A stretch of DNA of 64,000 nucleotides from Panacagrimonas sp052386745 (GTDB taxonomy: Bacteria; Pseudomonadota; Gammaproteobacteria; Nevskiales; Nevskiaceae). The stretch covers positions 162,143-226,142 of the forward strand of contig JBQTJW010000007.1 in assembly GCA_052386745.1 (NCBI GenBank). Direction: 5' to 3'. Below are positions 1 through 8,887 of the stretch, in pieces; the stretch's first letter is position 1; each line of letters starts with the position of its first letter. The position numbers were made by a program, and so were the translations under genes. The notes under the pieces were generated by a model. It did not search any database, had not been told where the DNA came from, and saw only the letters and a list, made by a program, of their open reading frames with translations.

Positions 1-1076
1 AGGGCCACCTGCAGTGCGTAATCCCGCGCTGCGGCCGCGGCCGCGCGTTCCTGCGGCGTCTGGCCCTGGTTCTCGGGACATTCCGGCACGTAGCCGTCCA
101 TCCGCAGCACATCCTCCGCCGTGGATTCCTGCGGGGACAGGCCGGCCGCCAGATCGAGCGGCCGGCCGTCGCGGTCCACCGGAATCTGCGCCACCCAGCC
201 GTGGCAGGGTGCCTCGGCGCGGGACAGGGACGACTCCTCATCCGGCTGTCGAGAAAGGTCTACCGCCGCATCCGCCCCTGTCAGCCCCTCCATCTCCCAG
301 GCGGTGGTGCCCCAGATGCCGGGCAGGGCCAGCTGCGGACGTGTCGGCATCCCCAGATGAATGCCCCGCAGGCCGGAAACGCGCAGGAACGCCGCCTGAG
401 CCGCTTCGAGCGCCGCCTGCTCCTGCACCAGGCCGGCTACCGCCAGGGACAGCCGGCTCTCCGCCTGGTCAAAATCCGACGGCCTGCTCACCCCGCCCGC
501 GCTGCGCAGCCGGATCATTTCGCGGATGCGACGGTGTGCGTCCAGGTTCTCCTGGGCCAACGCCACCGTCTGTTGTCGGCGCATGAGTTCGAAGAACGCG
601 CCCACCGTTTCCAGCGCGATGTCCGTAGCCGTGGAGTTCACCGTGTAGGCGGCAGCGCGCACACGCGACTCCGCCCGGTCCACCTGGCTGCTCACGTTGC
701 GAAAGTCGTAGAGCGTGTGACTCAGGGTGGCAATCGTCTCGCGGTGCGAGTACGAATCCTTGTTCACCCCAGACAGCCGCCGGATGCGGTTGTCCAGCTC
801 CTCGCGCGTCAGCCCGTACTGCACGTCCAGCCGCGGAACGTATCCCGCCTCGGCAACCTGCAGTTGCGCGTCGGCAATGTGACGGTCGTCTCCAGCAGAA
901 CGCACCACGGGATTGAACGCCAGCGCCTCCACCACGGCCGCACGCAGGCTCAGCGGCGCGGCTGATGCGCCTTGCATCTGCGCCTGCGCAGGGACGGCGC
1001 CGAGCACCCATGCCGTACCCACGACCCGCAGGCCCGTTCGGAAACGATGTTGAAGGCTCCACCCCACCACGACCAC
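1..1076 (-). CDS. TolC-family outer-membrane efflux protein, C-terminus outside window
   Basis: The minus-strand frame reads continuously from a GTG near 1076 to the window edge, so the gene is partial at its 3' end. It opens with basic residues, a hydrophobic stretch and AQAQ (signal peptide). It continues with 'LSLRAAVVEAL', 'NPVVRSAG', 'AQLQVAEAGYVPRLD' and 'TLSHTLYDFRNVSSQVDRA', the usual N-terminal helical pattern of TolC/OprM channels. A GGAAACGGGGA stretch precedes the cluster of GTG codons at 1076, 1070 and 1067, so the exact start is uncertain. Family role: trimeric outer-membrane exit duct for type I secretion or efflux. The neighbouring RTX protein on the same strand suggests it serves type I secretion; the matching ABC transporter and adaptor would lie to the left. 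An insertion rich in Glu, Pro and Gln appears where the window cuts the protein. Confidence 0.85.
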   Translation of the reverse strand, partial: MVVVGWSLQHRFRTGLRVVGTAWVLGAVPAQAQMQGASAAPLSLRAAVVEALAFNPVVRSAGDDRHIADAQLQVAEAGYVPRLDVQYGLTREELDNRIRRLSGVNKDSYSHRETIATLSHTLYDFRNVSSQVDRAESRVRAAAYTVNSTATDIALETVGAFFELMRRQQTVALAQENLDAHRRIREMIRLRSAGGVSRPSDFDQAESRLSLAVAGLVQEQAALEAAQAAFLRVSGLRGIHLGMPTRPQLALPGIWGTTAWEMEGLTGADAAVDLSRQPDEESSLSRAEAPCHGWVAQIPVDRDGRPLDLAAGLSPQESTAEDVLRMDGYVPECPENQGQTPQERAAAAAARDYALQVA

Positions 1077-1474
1077 TCCCCGTTTCCTGTAGTTCTGACG
1101 ATGAATGCGACAGACGCGGACGGACAATCGTACGGCGCGTGACGCGTAACTCGGCGTCCTGGGGGCGATCAACTCGGCCGATCGCGGATTAGGCCCTGCG
1201 GCCAACCTGCCCAACTCGAACGACGATCCGTCGTTCACTCAAACCATTCCCCGACACGCTGGTTGTCCCACCCGCTGCCCTCGGCGCGCCGCGTGTATAC
1301 ATCAATTGAGGCCAACATGGGCATCGGCGAGCGCACAGCGTGCCGCCGATGCCAGCGCGTCATGCGTCACCAGCGACTCTCGCCCGTCGCCAAGTCCCGT
1401 TGTGCCCTTGCCGACTGCGCCCAACCGGCGCAGCCGCAGTTCAGTCAAACGCACCACGGGCACATACCTACCGT
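1077..1474. other. Intergenic region between adhesin 3' end and tolC-like gene
   Basis: About 400 bases separate the stop of the RTX protein from the start of the TolC-like gene, both on the minus strand. I see no convincing gene, tRNA or T-tailed hairpin here. It presumably holds the tolC-like promoter and the adhesin 3' UTR. Confidence 0.5.
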
Positions 1475-4400
1475 TCACAAGGTGCCGGCAACGACATCCG
1501 AATTGTCGAACACGCCCTGGGACGTGGTGACGGTGGCGATCAGGTACTCGTATCCCCCGCTGCCCCCCGTGGCATTGTTGTTGTCCGCGTCGATGAGCAA
1601 CTGGCCGCCAACCACCGTGAAGCCCGCCCCCGCCCCGCGATCCGTGTTGTTGAAGCCGAGATTGTCGAACAGGACGTCCAGATTGATGAAGTCCTGGTTA
1701 CCCGCGCCACCATTGGCGTCGAAACCAGTGATGGTGTCGGACCCGCTGAGTACCGACGTGTACGCGATCACATCCTGATCCCCATTGCCATCCGCGTTGA
1801 TCGAATCGTTGCCCGCGCCTCCAATCAGGAGATCGCCCCCGTTGCCACCGGTGAGCGTGTCGTTGCCATCATTGCCGAAGAGCAGGTCAGCGCCGTTGCC
1901 TCCGGTGATCGTGTTGGCAACATCGTCGCCATGCAGGATGGTGCTGGCGTTACCCGTCGGAGTCCTTGGCCCGTTATCGTCGATGCTGACCAGATAGGTA
2001 CTGGAGCCCAGCTGATACCCGGCGAATGTCGCTCCGCCAATGAACGTAAGGTTCGTGATTGCAAAGGGGAAATGGGACAGGACCGTGATCTGCTGTCCGT
2101 GGTAGTTGATCGCCAGATCGCCGCCTGACGCAGTGCTTGTATCCCTGAAGTTCAACTCTGTCAGTGTGGCTCCGGCCGCGAGGATCTCAACGGTATCGAT
2201 AGCGCCGTTGGGGTCGGAGATGGTGTCCACACCCGCGTCCAGTCCGAACCGATAGATATCATCGCTCGCAACGCTGTTACCGGTCTGAATCGTCGTGTCG
2301 TTACCGGTACCACCCACAAAGATGTCATTTCCCGCACTGCCGATCAGCGTGTCGTTGCCGGCATTGCCGGTCAGCGTATTGGCACCATTTCCGCCCACCA
2401 GGAAATCGTTGCCACTACCGCCGGTTAGGACGTCGTCACCCTCGAAACCGTAGAGCGCGGCAGGGATCGACTGCGCGGACGCATCGACGGTATTGGCTGC
2501 ACTTGTGCCGAGCGCAAGGAAGACGCCGACAGGCGCTTGCGATGCGCCGTCCGTCACGGCCAGGACGCCCGACAACAGAATGCCCTGTTGCGCTGCCGTC
2601 AACGTGGTGGTTCCGCCGTTGCTGACTGTGCCCAGGGCAGGAAGATTGAACGGAGTGACGTAGCTCAATGCGACGCTATCGACGTCGCTGGCCATAAAGC
2701 TGAGTCCGGTCGACGTAATGACCAGGCCACTGACGACTGGCGCGTCATTGACGGCAGTGATGTTGATCGTCGCCGTATCGGTTCCCGTCAGCGCGCCGCC
2801 ACTTCCGGCATTGCCATTGTCGTTCGCGACCATGGTCAACGTGGTGCTGGGAGCCGGCGCGTCGCTGTTGTTGATGTATGACAGCGTGCTGGTACCACCC
2901 GCGCCCAGCAGGGCGTTGATCTGGCTGAGCGTGCCGGTGATCGTCACGCTTGACGTGCCCGATGCAGCAACGCTGGCGCCGCTGTCCCCGGCCGTGGCGT
3001 TGATCACGCCGGCACCCACCGTCAATGTCACCGATATGGTGCCTGTGCCAGCGTCTACATCGCTGACGCTCAGCCCCGTACCCTTCAGATTGAGGCTGGT
3101 CTGCTCCGTCGCGCTGTAAGTAAGCGGCGTGATCGTTGCCACTGGCGCGTCGTTAATTGCAGTTACCGAGATGGCGACCGTATCAGTATCGGCGGCGCCG
3201 TTGCTGTCAGTGGAAACCACCGTCAGCGTGTCCGAACCATTGAAGTTCAGGCTGCCTAGATAGCTCAGCGTCGCCAGCGCCGTATTGATCTGCGCCTGCG
3301 TGCCCGACAGCGTGAGTGTGGAACTGCCACTGGCGCCGGCTGAAATCACTGCACCGCCGAGCAAGCTCACCGTCACCACACCCTGCGCGACCGAAAGCTG
3401 CGTGGACGAGAGATTGCCGTCTACGTCGTTCACGCTCACACCACTCAGCGACAGCGCAGTATCCTCGGCCACGGTTTGTGGTGCAGGGACGGTGTTTACG
3501 GGCGCATCGTTGGTGCCGGTGATGGTGACGGTGACGAGCTGGCTGACGGTGCCGCCGTTGCTGTCATCGGCGGTGATGGTGAAACTCTCGGTGACCGTCT
3601 GGCCCACGGCCAGGTACTGGGTGGCGGCGTTGGCCACCGAGTAGGTGTAGCTGACCGAGCCGGCGGCGCCGGCCACACCGCTGTCGTTGACCACCGGCGC
3701 GGACAGCGTGCCGCCCAGGGTGTTGGTTGCCGCGGGGGCGAAGCTGTAGGTGAGCAGGTCGGTCAGATCGACGTCGTTGAAGTTGACCGACACGCTGGTG
3801 CTGAGCGTCGGGTCGCTGGCGTCCTCGGTGAGCACGCCGTCGCTGAAGGCGGTGACGGTGGGCGCATCGTTGGTGCCGGTGATGGTGACGGTCAGGGTGG
3901 AACTGCTGGTCGCTCCGAATTGATCGGAAACCGTGTAGCTGAATACTTCAGTCCCCGTTGCGCCCTGCGCCAGCGCATTGGTGTCGGTATCGCTGTTGTT
4001 GAGGGTGTAGGTGTAGCTGCCATTGGCGCCGATCGTCAGGGTGCCGTAAGTGCCTGTGAGCAGGATCCCGACGTTGTCGGCAACGCCGTTGACTGCCGTC
4101 ACGACCTTCGATGCGCCGGTGTCGACGTCGGTGTCGTTGCTCAGGACATTGCCGCTAGCCGTCGGGTCGCCGGGTGTGCCATTGGCGATGCCGCCCGCTT
4201 CAACGACGCCGTCATTCCCGTTGGTGTCCGCAACCGCCACCGGCGCGTCGTTGGTGCCGGTGATGGTGATGGTGAGCGTGGACGGCGTGCTGGCGATTCC
4301 ATCCGTGACGGTGTAGGCAAAGACGTCTAGGCCAGTCGCGCCCTGCGCCAGCGCATTGGTAGCGGTATTGTTGTTGAGGGTGTAGGTGTAGCTGCCATTG

Positions 4401-5146
4401 GCATTGAGCACCAGCGTGCCGTAGGTGCCGATGTACGTGCCCGGATTGCCCACCGCCAGCACGGTTCCGCCGTCTGGATCACTGTCATTGGTCAGGACAT
4501 TGCCTGCTGCCGTCGCGTCGCCCGGAAACGGTGTGTTGCCCGGTTTGACGCCCGACTCCACCACAGCATCTCCCGCGTTGGTGTCGGCAACCGCCACCGG
4601 CGCGTTGTTCTTGACGCCCAGGAAATCCGATACCGACAGATTGATTGTCCCGGTGAGTCGAATCGCCAGATCCGGGAGTACGGGTTGACCGAGCACATTG
4701 ATAATGACGCCATCGACGTCGGCATAGATGTAGGTATCGCCTCCGGAGTGCACAAACCACACACCGAAAGGGGTCGGTGTCTTGAAACCCCAATTGAGGT
4801 CGGTAGCCCCCAGCAGTGGTCGAAGATCGATCTTGTCCTGACCTTTTGCGAAGTCCGTGATGGTGTCGCGGCCCAGGCCAAGCCCGAGGAGGTCGGTGGA
4901 ATCGGAGGTAAGCGCAGTGGCGTTGTAGACAAAAATATCGTTGCCACTGCCGCCGGTCAGCGTGTCCGCACCGGTGCCGCCGGTGATCGTGTCATTGCCG
5001 GTGCCGCCGTTGATATTGTCGCTACCGGTGCCGCCGCCGAGAACATCATTTCCGTTACCGCCCAGAATGGAGTCGTCCCCGATGCCGCCGTCAACGGTGT
5101 CCTCCCCGTTGCCCGCGTCCACGGTGTCATTGCCTGCACCCGCCAC
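1475..5146 (-). CDS. Large VCBS / cadherin-like / RTX secreted adhesin
   Basis: A 1223-residue Asp/Gly/Thr-rich, almost Cys-free protein. Domains in order: glycine-rich calcium-binding RTX nonapeptides at about 2-72; an RTX-associated segment to about 175; VCBS-type repeats at about 182-300, 300-427 and 428-547, each ending in TGTNDAP; cadherin-like repeats to about 800; a second RTX block at 900-950; a third at 1072-1118; and a C-terminal segment ending DNSDVVAGTL that resembles type I secretion targets. Expected role: surface or released calcium-dependent adhesin in biofilm formation, exported through a TolC system such as its downstream neighbour. The start is doubtful: the chosen GTG has no Shine-Dalgarno, the protein begins directly inside RTX repeats, and the frame is open only a further 69 bases upstream, to an in-frame TGA at 5216-5218. 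It may be 5'-truncated. Confidence 0.85.
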   Translation of the reverse strand: MAGAGNDTVDAGNGEDTVDGGIGDDSILGGNGNDVLGGGTGSDNINGGTGNDTITGGTGADTLTGGSGNDIFVYNATALTSDSTDLLGLGLGRDTITDFAKGQDKIDLRPLLGATDLNWGFKTPTPFGVWFVHSGGDTYIYADVDGVIINVLGQPVLPDLAIRLTGTINLSVSDFLGVKNNAPVAVADTNAGDAVVESGVKPGNTPFPGDATAAGNVLTNDSDPDGGTVLAVGNPGTYIGTYGTLVLNANGSYTYTLNNNTATNALAQGATGLDVFAYTVTDGIASTPSTLTITITGTNDAPVAVADTNGNDGVVEAGGIANGTPGDPTASGNVLSNDTDVDTGASKVVTAVNGVADNVGILLTGTYGTLTIGANGSYTYTLNNSDTDTNALAQGATGTEVFSYTVSDQFGATSSSTLTVTITGTNDAPTVTAFSDGVLTEDASDPTLSTSVSVNFNDVDLTDLLTYSFAPAATNTLGGTLSAPVVNDSGVAGAAGSVSYTYSVANAATQYLAVGQTVTESFTITADDSNGGTVSQLVTVTITGTNDAPVNTVPAPQTVAEDTALSLSGVSVNDVDGNLSSTQLSVAQGVVTVSLLGGAVISAGASGSSTLTLSGTQAQINTALATLSYLGSLNFNGSDTLTVVSTDSNGAADTDTVAISVTAINDAPVATITPLTYSATEQTSLNLKGTGLSVSDVDAGTGTISVTLTVGAGVINATAGDSGASVAASGTSSVTITGTLSQINALLGAGGTSTLSYINNSDAPAPSTTLTMVANDNGNAGSGGALTGTDTATINITAVNDAPVVSGLVITSTGLSFMASDVDSVALSYVTPFNLPALGTVSNGGTTTLTAAQQGILLSGVLAVTDGASQAPVGVFLALGTSAANTVDASAQSIPAALYGFEGDDVLTGGSGNDFLVGGNGANTLTGNAGNDTLIGSAGNDIFVGGTGNDTTIQTGNSVASDDIYRFGLDAGVDTISDPNGAIDTVEILAAGATLTELNFRDTSTASGGDLAINYHGQQITVLSHFPFAITNLTFIGGATFAGYQLGSSTYLVSIDDNGPRTPTGNASTILHGDDVANTITGGNGADLLFGNDGNDTLTGGNGGDLLIGGAGNDSINADGNGDQDVIAYTSVLSGSDTITGFDANGGAGNQDFINLDVLFDNLGFNNTDRGAGAGFTVVGGQLLIDADNNNATGGSGGYEYLIATVTTSQGVFDNSDVVAGTL

Positions 5147-5907
5147 AATGATGTCGTTACCGTTGTTGCCATTGATGGTGTCGGCGAACGGTTTCGTCGC
5201 CGAGGCGTGCCGCGTTCACTGCCACCGCTGCATCTCAATGGGCAACGCCCGGCCGTCAATTGGCGGCCTTGCGGCCTGCAGGACGCGCAACGCCACAAGC
5301 CGATTTCTCACGCGCAGTCCACCGAGCTGCGAGCAGAACATCCGCGCGCGAATGGACCATGCTTGAACTGAAGCCTCCCCAACGTGCCTGTCCAGGGACC
5401 CAGTTCCCGACGGTTGGGTCAGGATCGAATTTTGCCGGCACCTTCTGAAATCTATACCAACCCCTAGCTGCGCGCATCCTGTGCAATGAACTGCAAGTTG
5501 GAATTTGCACTGACATTTTTGCAACGTTCTGACAACCCAAATGGCTCCAGTCGGGCGGAGTCATGCGAGGGGTGGGGCGAACTAGAAGGCCGGTCGGACT
5601 CGGTCCACGCTTGGGCGCGTCGACCGGATGGGCCTAGTTCCCTGATTTTGAGACGCTATAAGCGATCAGCAGCGGGAATACGCGACCCGTCAAAGAACAT
5701 TTGGACCGACTGACAATTTCGGAAGGTTGCGATTGTCATCTCAGGGAAGAAAATGTGAACTAGGTCACAATTGAAGAACCACACTGCCATATGAAAGCAG
5801 GCAGGTGAATGCCGACTACGACTGACTACTGAGACGTCGCGTGATCCGGTTCGCCGGGCAGTCCGCTAATCTGAGCGCCCCTGTCCCGCTTTTCTCACTG
5901 CACCCCG
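5147..5907. other. Long intergenic region between divergent adhesin and FAD-oxidase genes
   Basis: About 760 bases with visibly more A+T than the flanking genes, especially 5400-5530 and 5690-5800. It must contain promoters for both divergent genes. The minus frame of the adhesin is open again upstream of the TGA at 5216-5218, up to an ATG at 5524, but the roughly 100 residues encoded have no recognisable composition or motif, so I do not call them a gene. Confidence 0.5.
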
Positions 5908-7488
5908 ATGTCCGAGAACCCTGCCCATAACCCTGGGCGACCCAAACTCCCGCCAGCCTTCTTCGAGCGCTTCGGAAGCCGCGTTCTGACTTCGCCCCAA
6001 CGGCGGCACCCATACGAGAACCCCGAGCGCGGCGCACCGGGGCACTGCATCGGGGTGCTTCTTCCCGATTCCGAGGCGGAGGTGAACGCGGCGCTGGAGA
6101 TCGCCAATCGCGAGGGCCTGCATTTCGTGCTCAGCAGCGGGCGCACCGGGCTGGTGGAAGCGCAGCGCCCGGAGGGCGAATGGGTGCTGAGCCTGGAGCG
6201 GCTCAATCGTCCGCTGGAATTCGCGCTGGCTGACGGCCGTGCGTTTCAATTCGAAGCGGGGCAGACGCTGGACGTGGCGGGCGAACGGCTTTTCGACTGG
6301 TGGTCCGGGCTCGGCAGGCCCGATCCGCAGGACGCCACCATCAGCGTGCAGGCCGGCCTGGCAGTGGACGCGCTCAACCAGCTGCTGGCGCCGCTGGGCC
6401 TGATGTTCCCCATGGAGATGGGTTCCACCGCTTCGGCGACGGTCGGCGCCTGCGTGGCCAACGCCTCGGCCGGCGCCAACGCGGTGTGCTACGGCACGGC
6501 GGCGCACATGGCGGTGTCGGCGAGCGGATTCTGGGGCGACGGCAGCGCCGCCGGCCCCTGCGCCGCGGAGCGCTGGACGCGCCCCGACCCCTCCGCGCTG
6601 GCCATCGATTCCACTCGCCTGCCCGATGCCTGGGGGCTGGTCGGGTCGCAGGGTGTGTTCGGCCTGATCACGCGCCTGGAGCTGCGCACGCAGCGCGTTC
6701 CGCTGGCGCGCGAGGCGGTGATGCTGGCGGTGTCCGGCATGCCGGAGGCCATGGCCATCTTCGGGAAAGCTCGGGCGGAATTCGGGAGCGATGTCGAGGA
6801 GTTTGAGTTCCTTTCGCGCAGCGCCGTGGAGCTGGTACTGCGGCGCAAGGGCGGCGACCTGCGGCTGCCGTTCGAGCAGGTGCCGGATGCGCCTTACCTG
6901 GTGCTGTTGCAGGTCAAGAGCAACGACGCCGACGGCGCACTCGCCGAAAAGCTGTACGCGTTCTGCTCGGAGCGCGCGGGCGTGCCGGACGCTGCCATCG
7001 GCTACGGGCCGCTGCATGCGCTGAAGAAGGTCCGCCACTCGGTCACCGAGGCCAGCAACCTGGAAATGCGCGCGCTCGGCGGCGGCCGGCTGTCGTTCGA
7101 CACCGCCACGCCGGTGGCCTGCTTCGGCGATTACCTCGATCGGCTTGCGCGCGAGCTGCGCGAGCTACGTCCCGCGGTGCAGCTTGTGGATTTCGGCCAT
7201 GCCGGGGTCGGTGGCGCGCACCTGCACCTCATCGGCAGCGCGCAGAGCCCGGTGGGACCGGACGCGGCCCTGCTCACGCAGCGGGTATTCGATATCACCG
7301 CGGCGTTCGGCGGCACCTACAGCGCGGAACACGGCGTAGGCCCGAAGTGGGCGCAGGAGTTTATCCAGCGCACGCCGTCGGACCGGTTCGCGGCACTGGT
7401 CGAGCGCAAGCGGCGGTTTGATCCCAACCACGTCTTGCAGCCACGCAGCTTCGGGCTGGGGAAGGGTGCGGTCCAGACCGGGGCGTGA
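5908..7488 (+). CDS. FAD-linked oxidase (GlcD/D-lactate or D-2-hydroxyacid dehydrogenase type)
   Basis: 526 residues with the two-domain plan of the FAD PCMH family. The N-terminal half (about 40-270) binds FAD: 'SSGRTGLVEA' matches the pyrophosphate-binding region and 'MGSTASATVGACVANASAG' the conserved glycine-rich segment. The C-terminal half carries 'GHAGVGGAHLHLIG', where family members have a His-X-His metal/substrate site, and 'YSAEHGVGPKW', matching the conserved EHG(I/V)G motif. It probably oxidises a D-2-hydroxyacid and passes electrons to a carrier; the substrate cannot be told from sequence. Its stop overlaps the GTG of the AEC transporter, so the two are translationally coupled and that transporter may carry the related acid. 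Confidence 0.85.
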   Translation: MSENPAHNPGRPKLPPAFFERFGSRVLTSPQRRHPYENPERGAPGHCIGVLLPDSEAEVNAALEIANREGLHFVLSSGRTGLVEAQRPEGEWVLSLERLNRPLEFALADGRAFQFEAGQTLDVAGERLFDWWSGLGRPDPQDATISVQAGLAVDALNQLLAPLGLMFPMEMGSTASATVGACVANASAGANAVCYGTAAHMAVSASGFWGDGSAAGPCAAERWTRPDPSALAIDSTRLPDAWGLVGSQGVFGLITRLELRTQRVPLAREAVMLAVSGMPEAMAIFGKARAEFGSDVEEFEFLSRSAVELVLRRKGGDLRLPFEQVPDAPYLVLLQVKSNDADGALAEKLYAFCSERAGVPDAAIGYGPLHALKKVRHSVTEASNLEMRALGGGRLSFDTATPVACFGDYLDRLARELRELRPAVQLVDFGHAGVGGAHLHLIGSAQSPVGPDAALLTQRVFDITAAFGGTYSAEHGVGPKWAQEFIQRTPSDRFAALVERKRRFDPNHVLQPRSFGLGKGAVQTGA

Positions 7489-8384
7489 GCGCCTTTTTGC
7501 TGCTGGTCGCGTGTCCGGCGCTGGGCTGGGCGTTTGCGCGCGGTCAATGGATGCCGGCCAATGCGGCGGCCGTCATCAACGCCTGGCTGCTGCGGGTGGC
7601 GCTACCGGCACTGGTGCTGGAGCAGGTGCCCCGCCTGCACTGGGAGCCGGCGCTGCTGTTCGCGGCGCTCACGCCGTGGCTGGTCGTGGCCGGCGCCGCG
7701 CTGTTCATTCCCATGGTCGGGCGTCGGCTCGGATGGAGCCGCGGCAGCATCGGGGCGCTGGTGCTGACCTGTGGCCTGGGGAATACGTCGTTCGTCGGCC
7801 TTCCCATGGTGCAGGCGCTGGCAGGCCCGCAGGTGCTGGGTGCGGCGCTGATCGCCGATCAGCTCGGCAGTTTCCTGGCGTTCTCGTCGGTGGGGATGGT
7901 GATTGCGTCCGCCTACGCGGGCGACCGGGTTGAGGTGCTGGACGTGCTGCGGCGCCTGCTGCGGTTTCCGCCGTTTCTCGCGCTGCCGGTGGCGCTTCTC
8001 GTTCGACAGCTGGGTGCCTGGCCCGAGCCGGTGGCCCTGGTGCTGCACCGCCTGGGCGACACCCTGACGCCGCTCGCACTGTTCTCGGTGGGGCTGGTGT
8101 TCCAGTTCAGCGCGCTGCGCGGTCGGTCGAAGTTCCTGTATGTGGGACTGGCCTGGAAGCTGGTGCTGGCGCCGCTGTGCGCGCTGGTGATCGCGCTGCT
8201 GTGCGGCATCGGTGGCACACCCCTACTGGCAGGGGTATTGCAGGCGGCTCAAGGCCCGATGATCACCGCGGGCATCCTCGCGCAGGAGCGTCGCCTGGAC
8301 CCGCCGCTGGTCACGCTGGTGGTGGGCAGCGGCATCCTGCTGTCATTCGTGACCGCTCCGCTCTGGTTCCTGCTGATCCGCTGA
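7485..8384 (+). CDS. AEC-family (auxin efflux carrier-like) permease
   Basis: 299 residues, almost wholly hydrophobic, with about ten predicted membrane segments arranged as two similar halves. 'CGLGNTSFVGLPM' is the conserved cross-over segment of the AEC family (compare 'GNTGFLGLP'). The start is a GTG in a GTGA overlap with the preceding oxidase stop, which indicates coupling. Bacterial family members move malate, malonate and similar organic acids. Pairing with a hydroxyacid-dehydrogenase-like protein fits transport of an organic acid, but that is inference. Confidence 0.85.
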   Translation: MSAFLLLVACPALGWAFARGQWMPANAAAVINAWLLRVALPALVLEQVPRLHWEPALLFAALTPWLVVAGAALFIPMVGRRLGWSRGSIGALVLTCGLGNTSFVGLPMVQALAGPQVLGAALIADQLGSFLAFSSVGMVIASAYAGDRVEVLDVLRRLLRFPPFLALPVALLVRQLGAWPEPVALVLHRLGDTLTPLALFSVGLVFQFSALRGRSKFLYVGLAWKLVLAPLCALVIALLCGIGGTPLLAGVLQAAQGPMITAGILAQERRLDPPLVTLVVGSGILLSFVTAPLWFLLIR

Positions 8385-8412
8385 GGCCGCGAGGCGCATG
8401 CAAGCTACGAAG

Positions 8413-8868
8413 TCAGCGCGGCTGCCATCCCCCGGCGGCGTTCTGTTCAAAGGTGTTGATGTCGTAGCCGCGATCCTTGTAGAAGCGGAACCGCTCGCGC
8501 GAAGCAGCGCGCAGCGCGACATCTTCCGGCACCACCTCCAGCACGCGCTCGAAGCTCGAAAACCACGGCGGGACATCTGCGCCCAGGTTGACCAGGATGG
8601 CGCGATGCGTCTCCGGTGGATCCGCCAGCCCGATCAGCACCGGGGGCAGCGGCGGTTCGATGGCCGCTCCGGTGTGGCGCTCGTGGGCCACGAAGCCGCC
8701 CTGGCGGAAGCTCCAGAGCGCGCCGTCGACTTCATCAGCAGTTCCCACGTCCGGCGCCCGAACGAAGATTCGCAGGCCGGCGGCCGCCGCCTTTTCGCAC
8801 AGGCGGCAGGCCGTCAGCACGGCGTTGCCGCTGCTGGCGGTCAGCAGGTAGAAGTCGACGCGCGTCAT
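8413..8868 (-). CDS. holC: DNA polymerase III subunit chi
   Basis: 151 residues, typical HolC length. It begins 'MTRVDFYLL', followed by 'ACRLCEKAAAAGLRIFVRA' and 'FSSFERVLEVVPED', then 'RERFRFYKDRGYDI', which match the chi fold (compare 'RARWRAYRERGYEL'). Chi links the clamp loader through psi to SSB during replication. It lies 19 bases downstream of pepA on the same strand, the common pepA-holC order of gammaproteobacteria, and converges with the AEC gene. Confidence 0.93.
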   Translation of the reverse strand: MTRVDFYLLTASSGNAVLTACRLCEKAAAAGLRIFVRAPDVGTADEVDGALWSFRQGGFVAHERHTGAAIEPPLPPVLIGLADPPETHRAILVNLGADVPPWFSSFERVLEVVPEDVALRAASRERFRFYKDRGYDINTFEQNAAGGWQPR

Positions 8869-8887
8869 GCCGCAGCCAAGCTGTAGC

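Noticed and set aside
5216..5524. 102-residue frame upstream of and in frame with the adhesin as its missing N-terminus
   Set aside because: No secretion, RTX or retention motif, and chance open frames of this size are common in this DNA. Retained only as a question in the findings.
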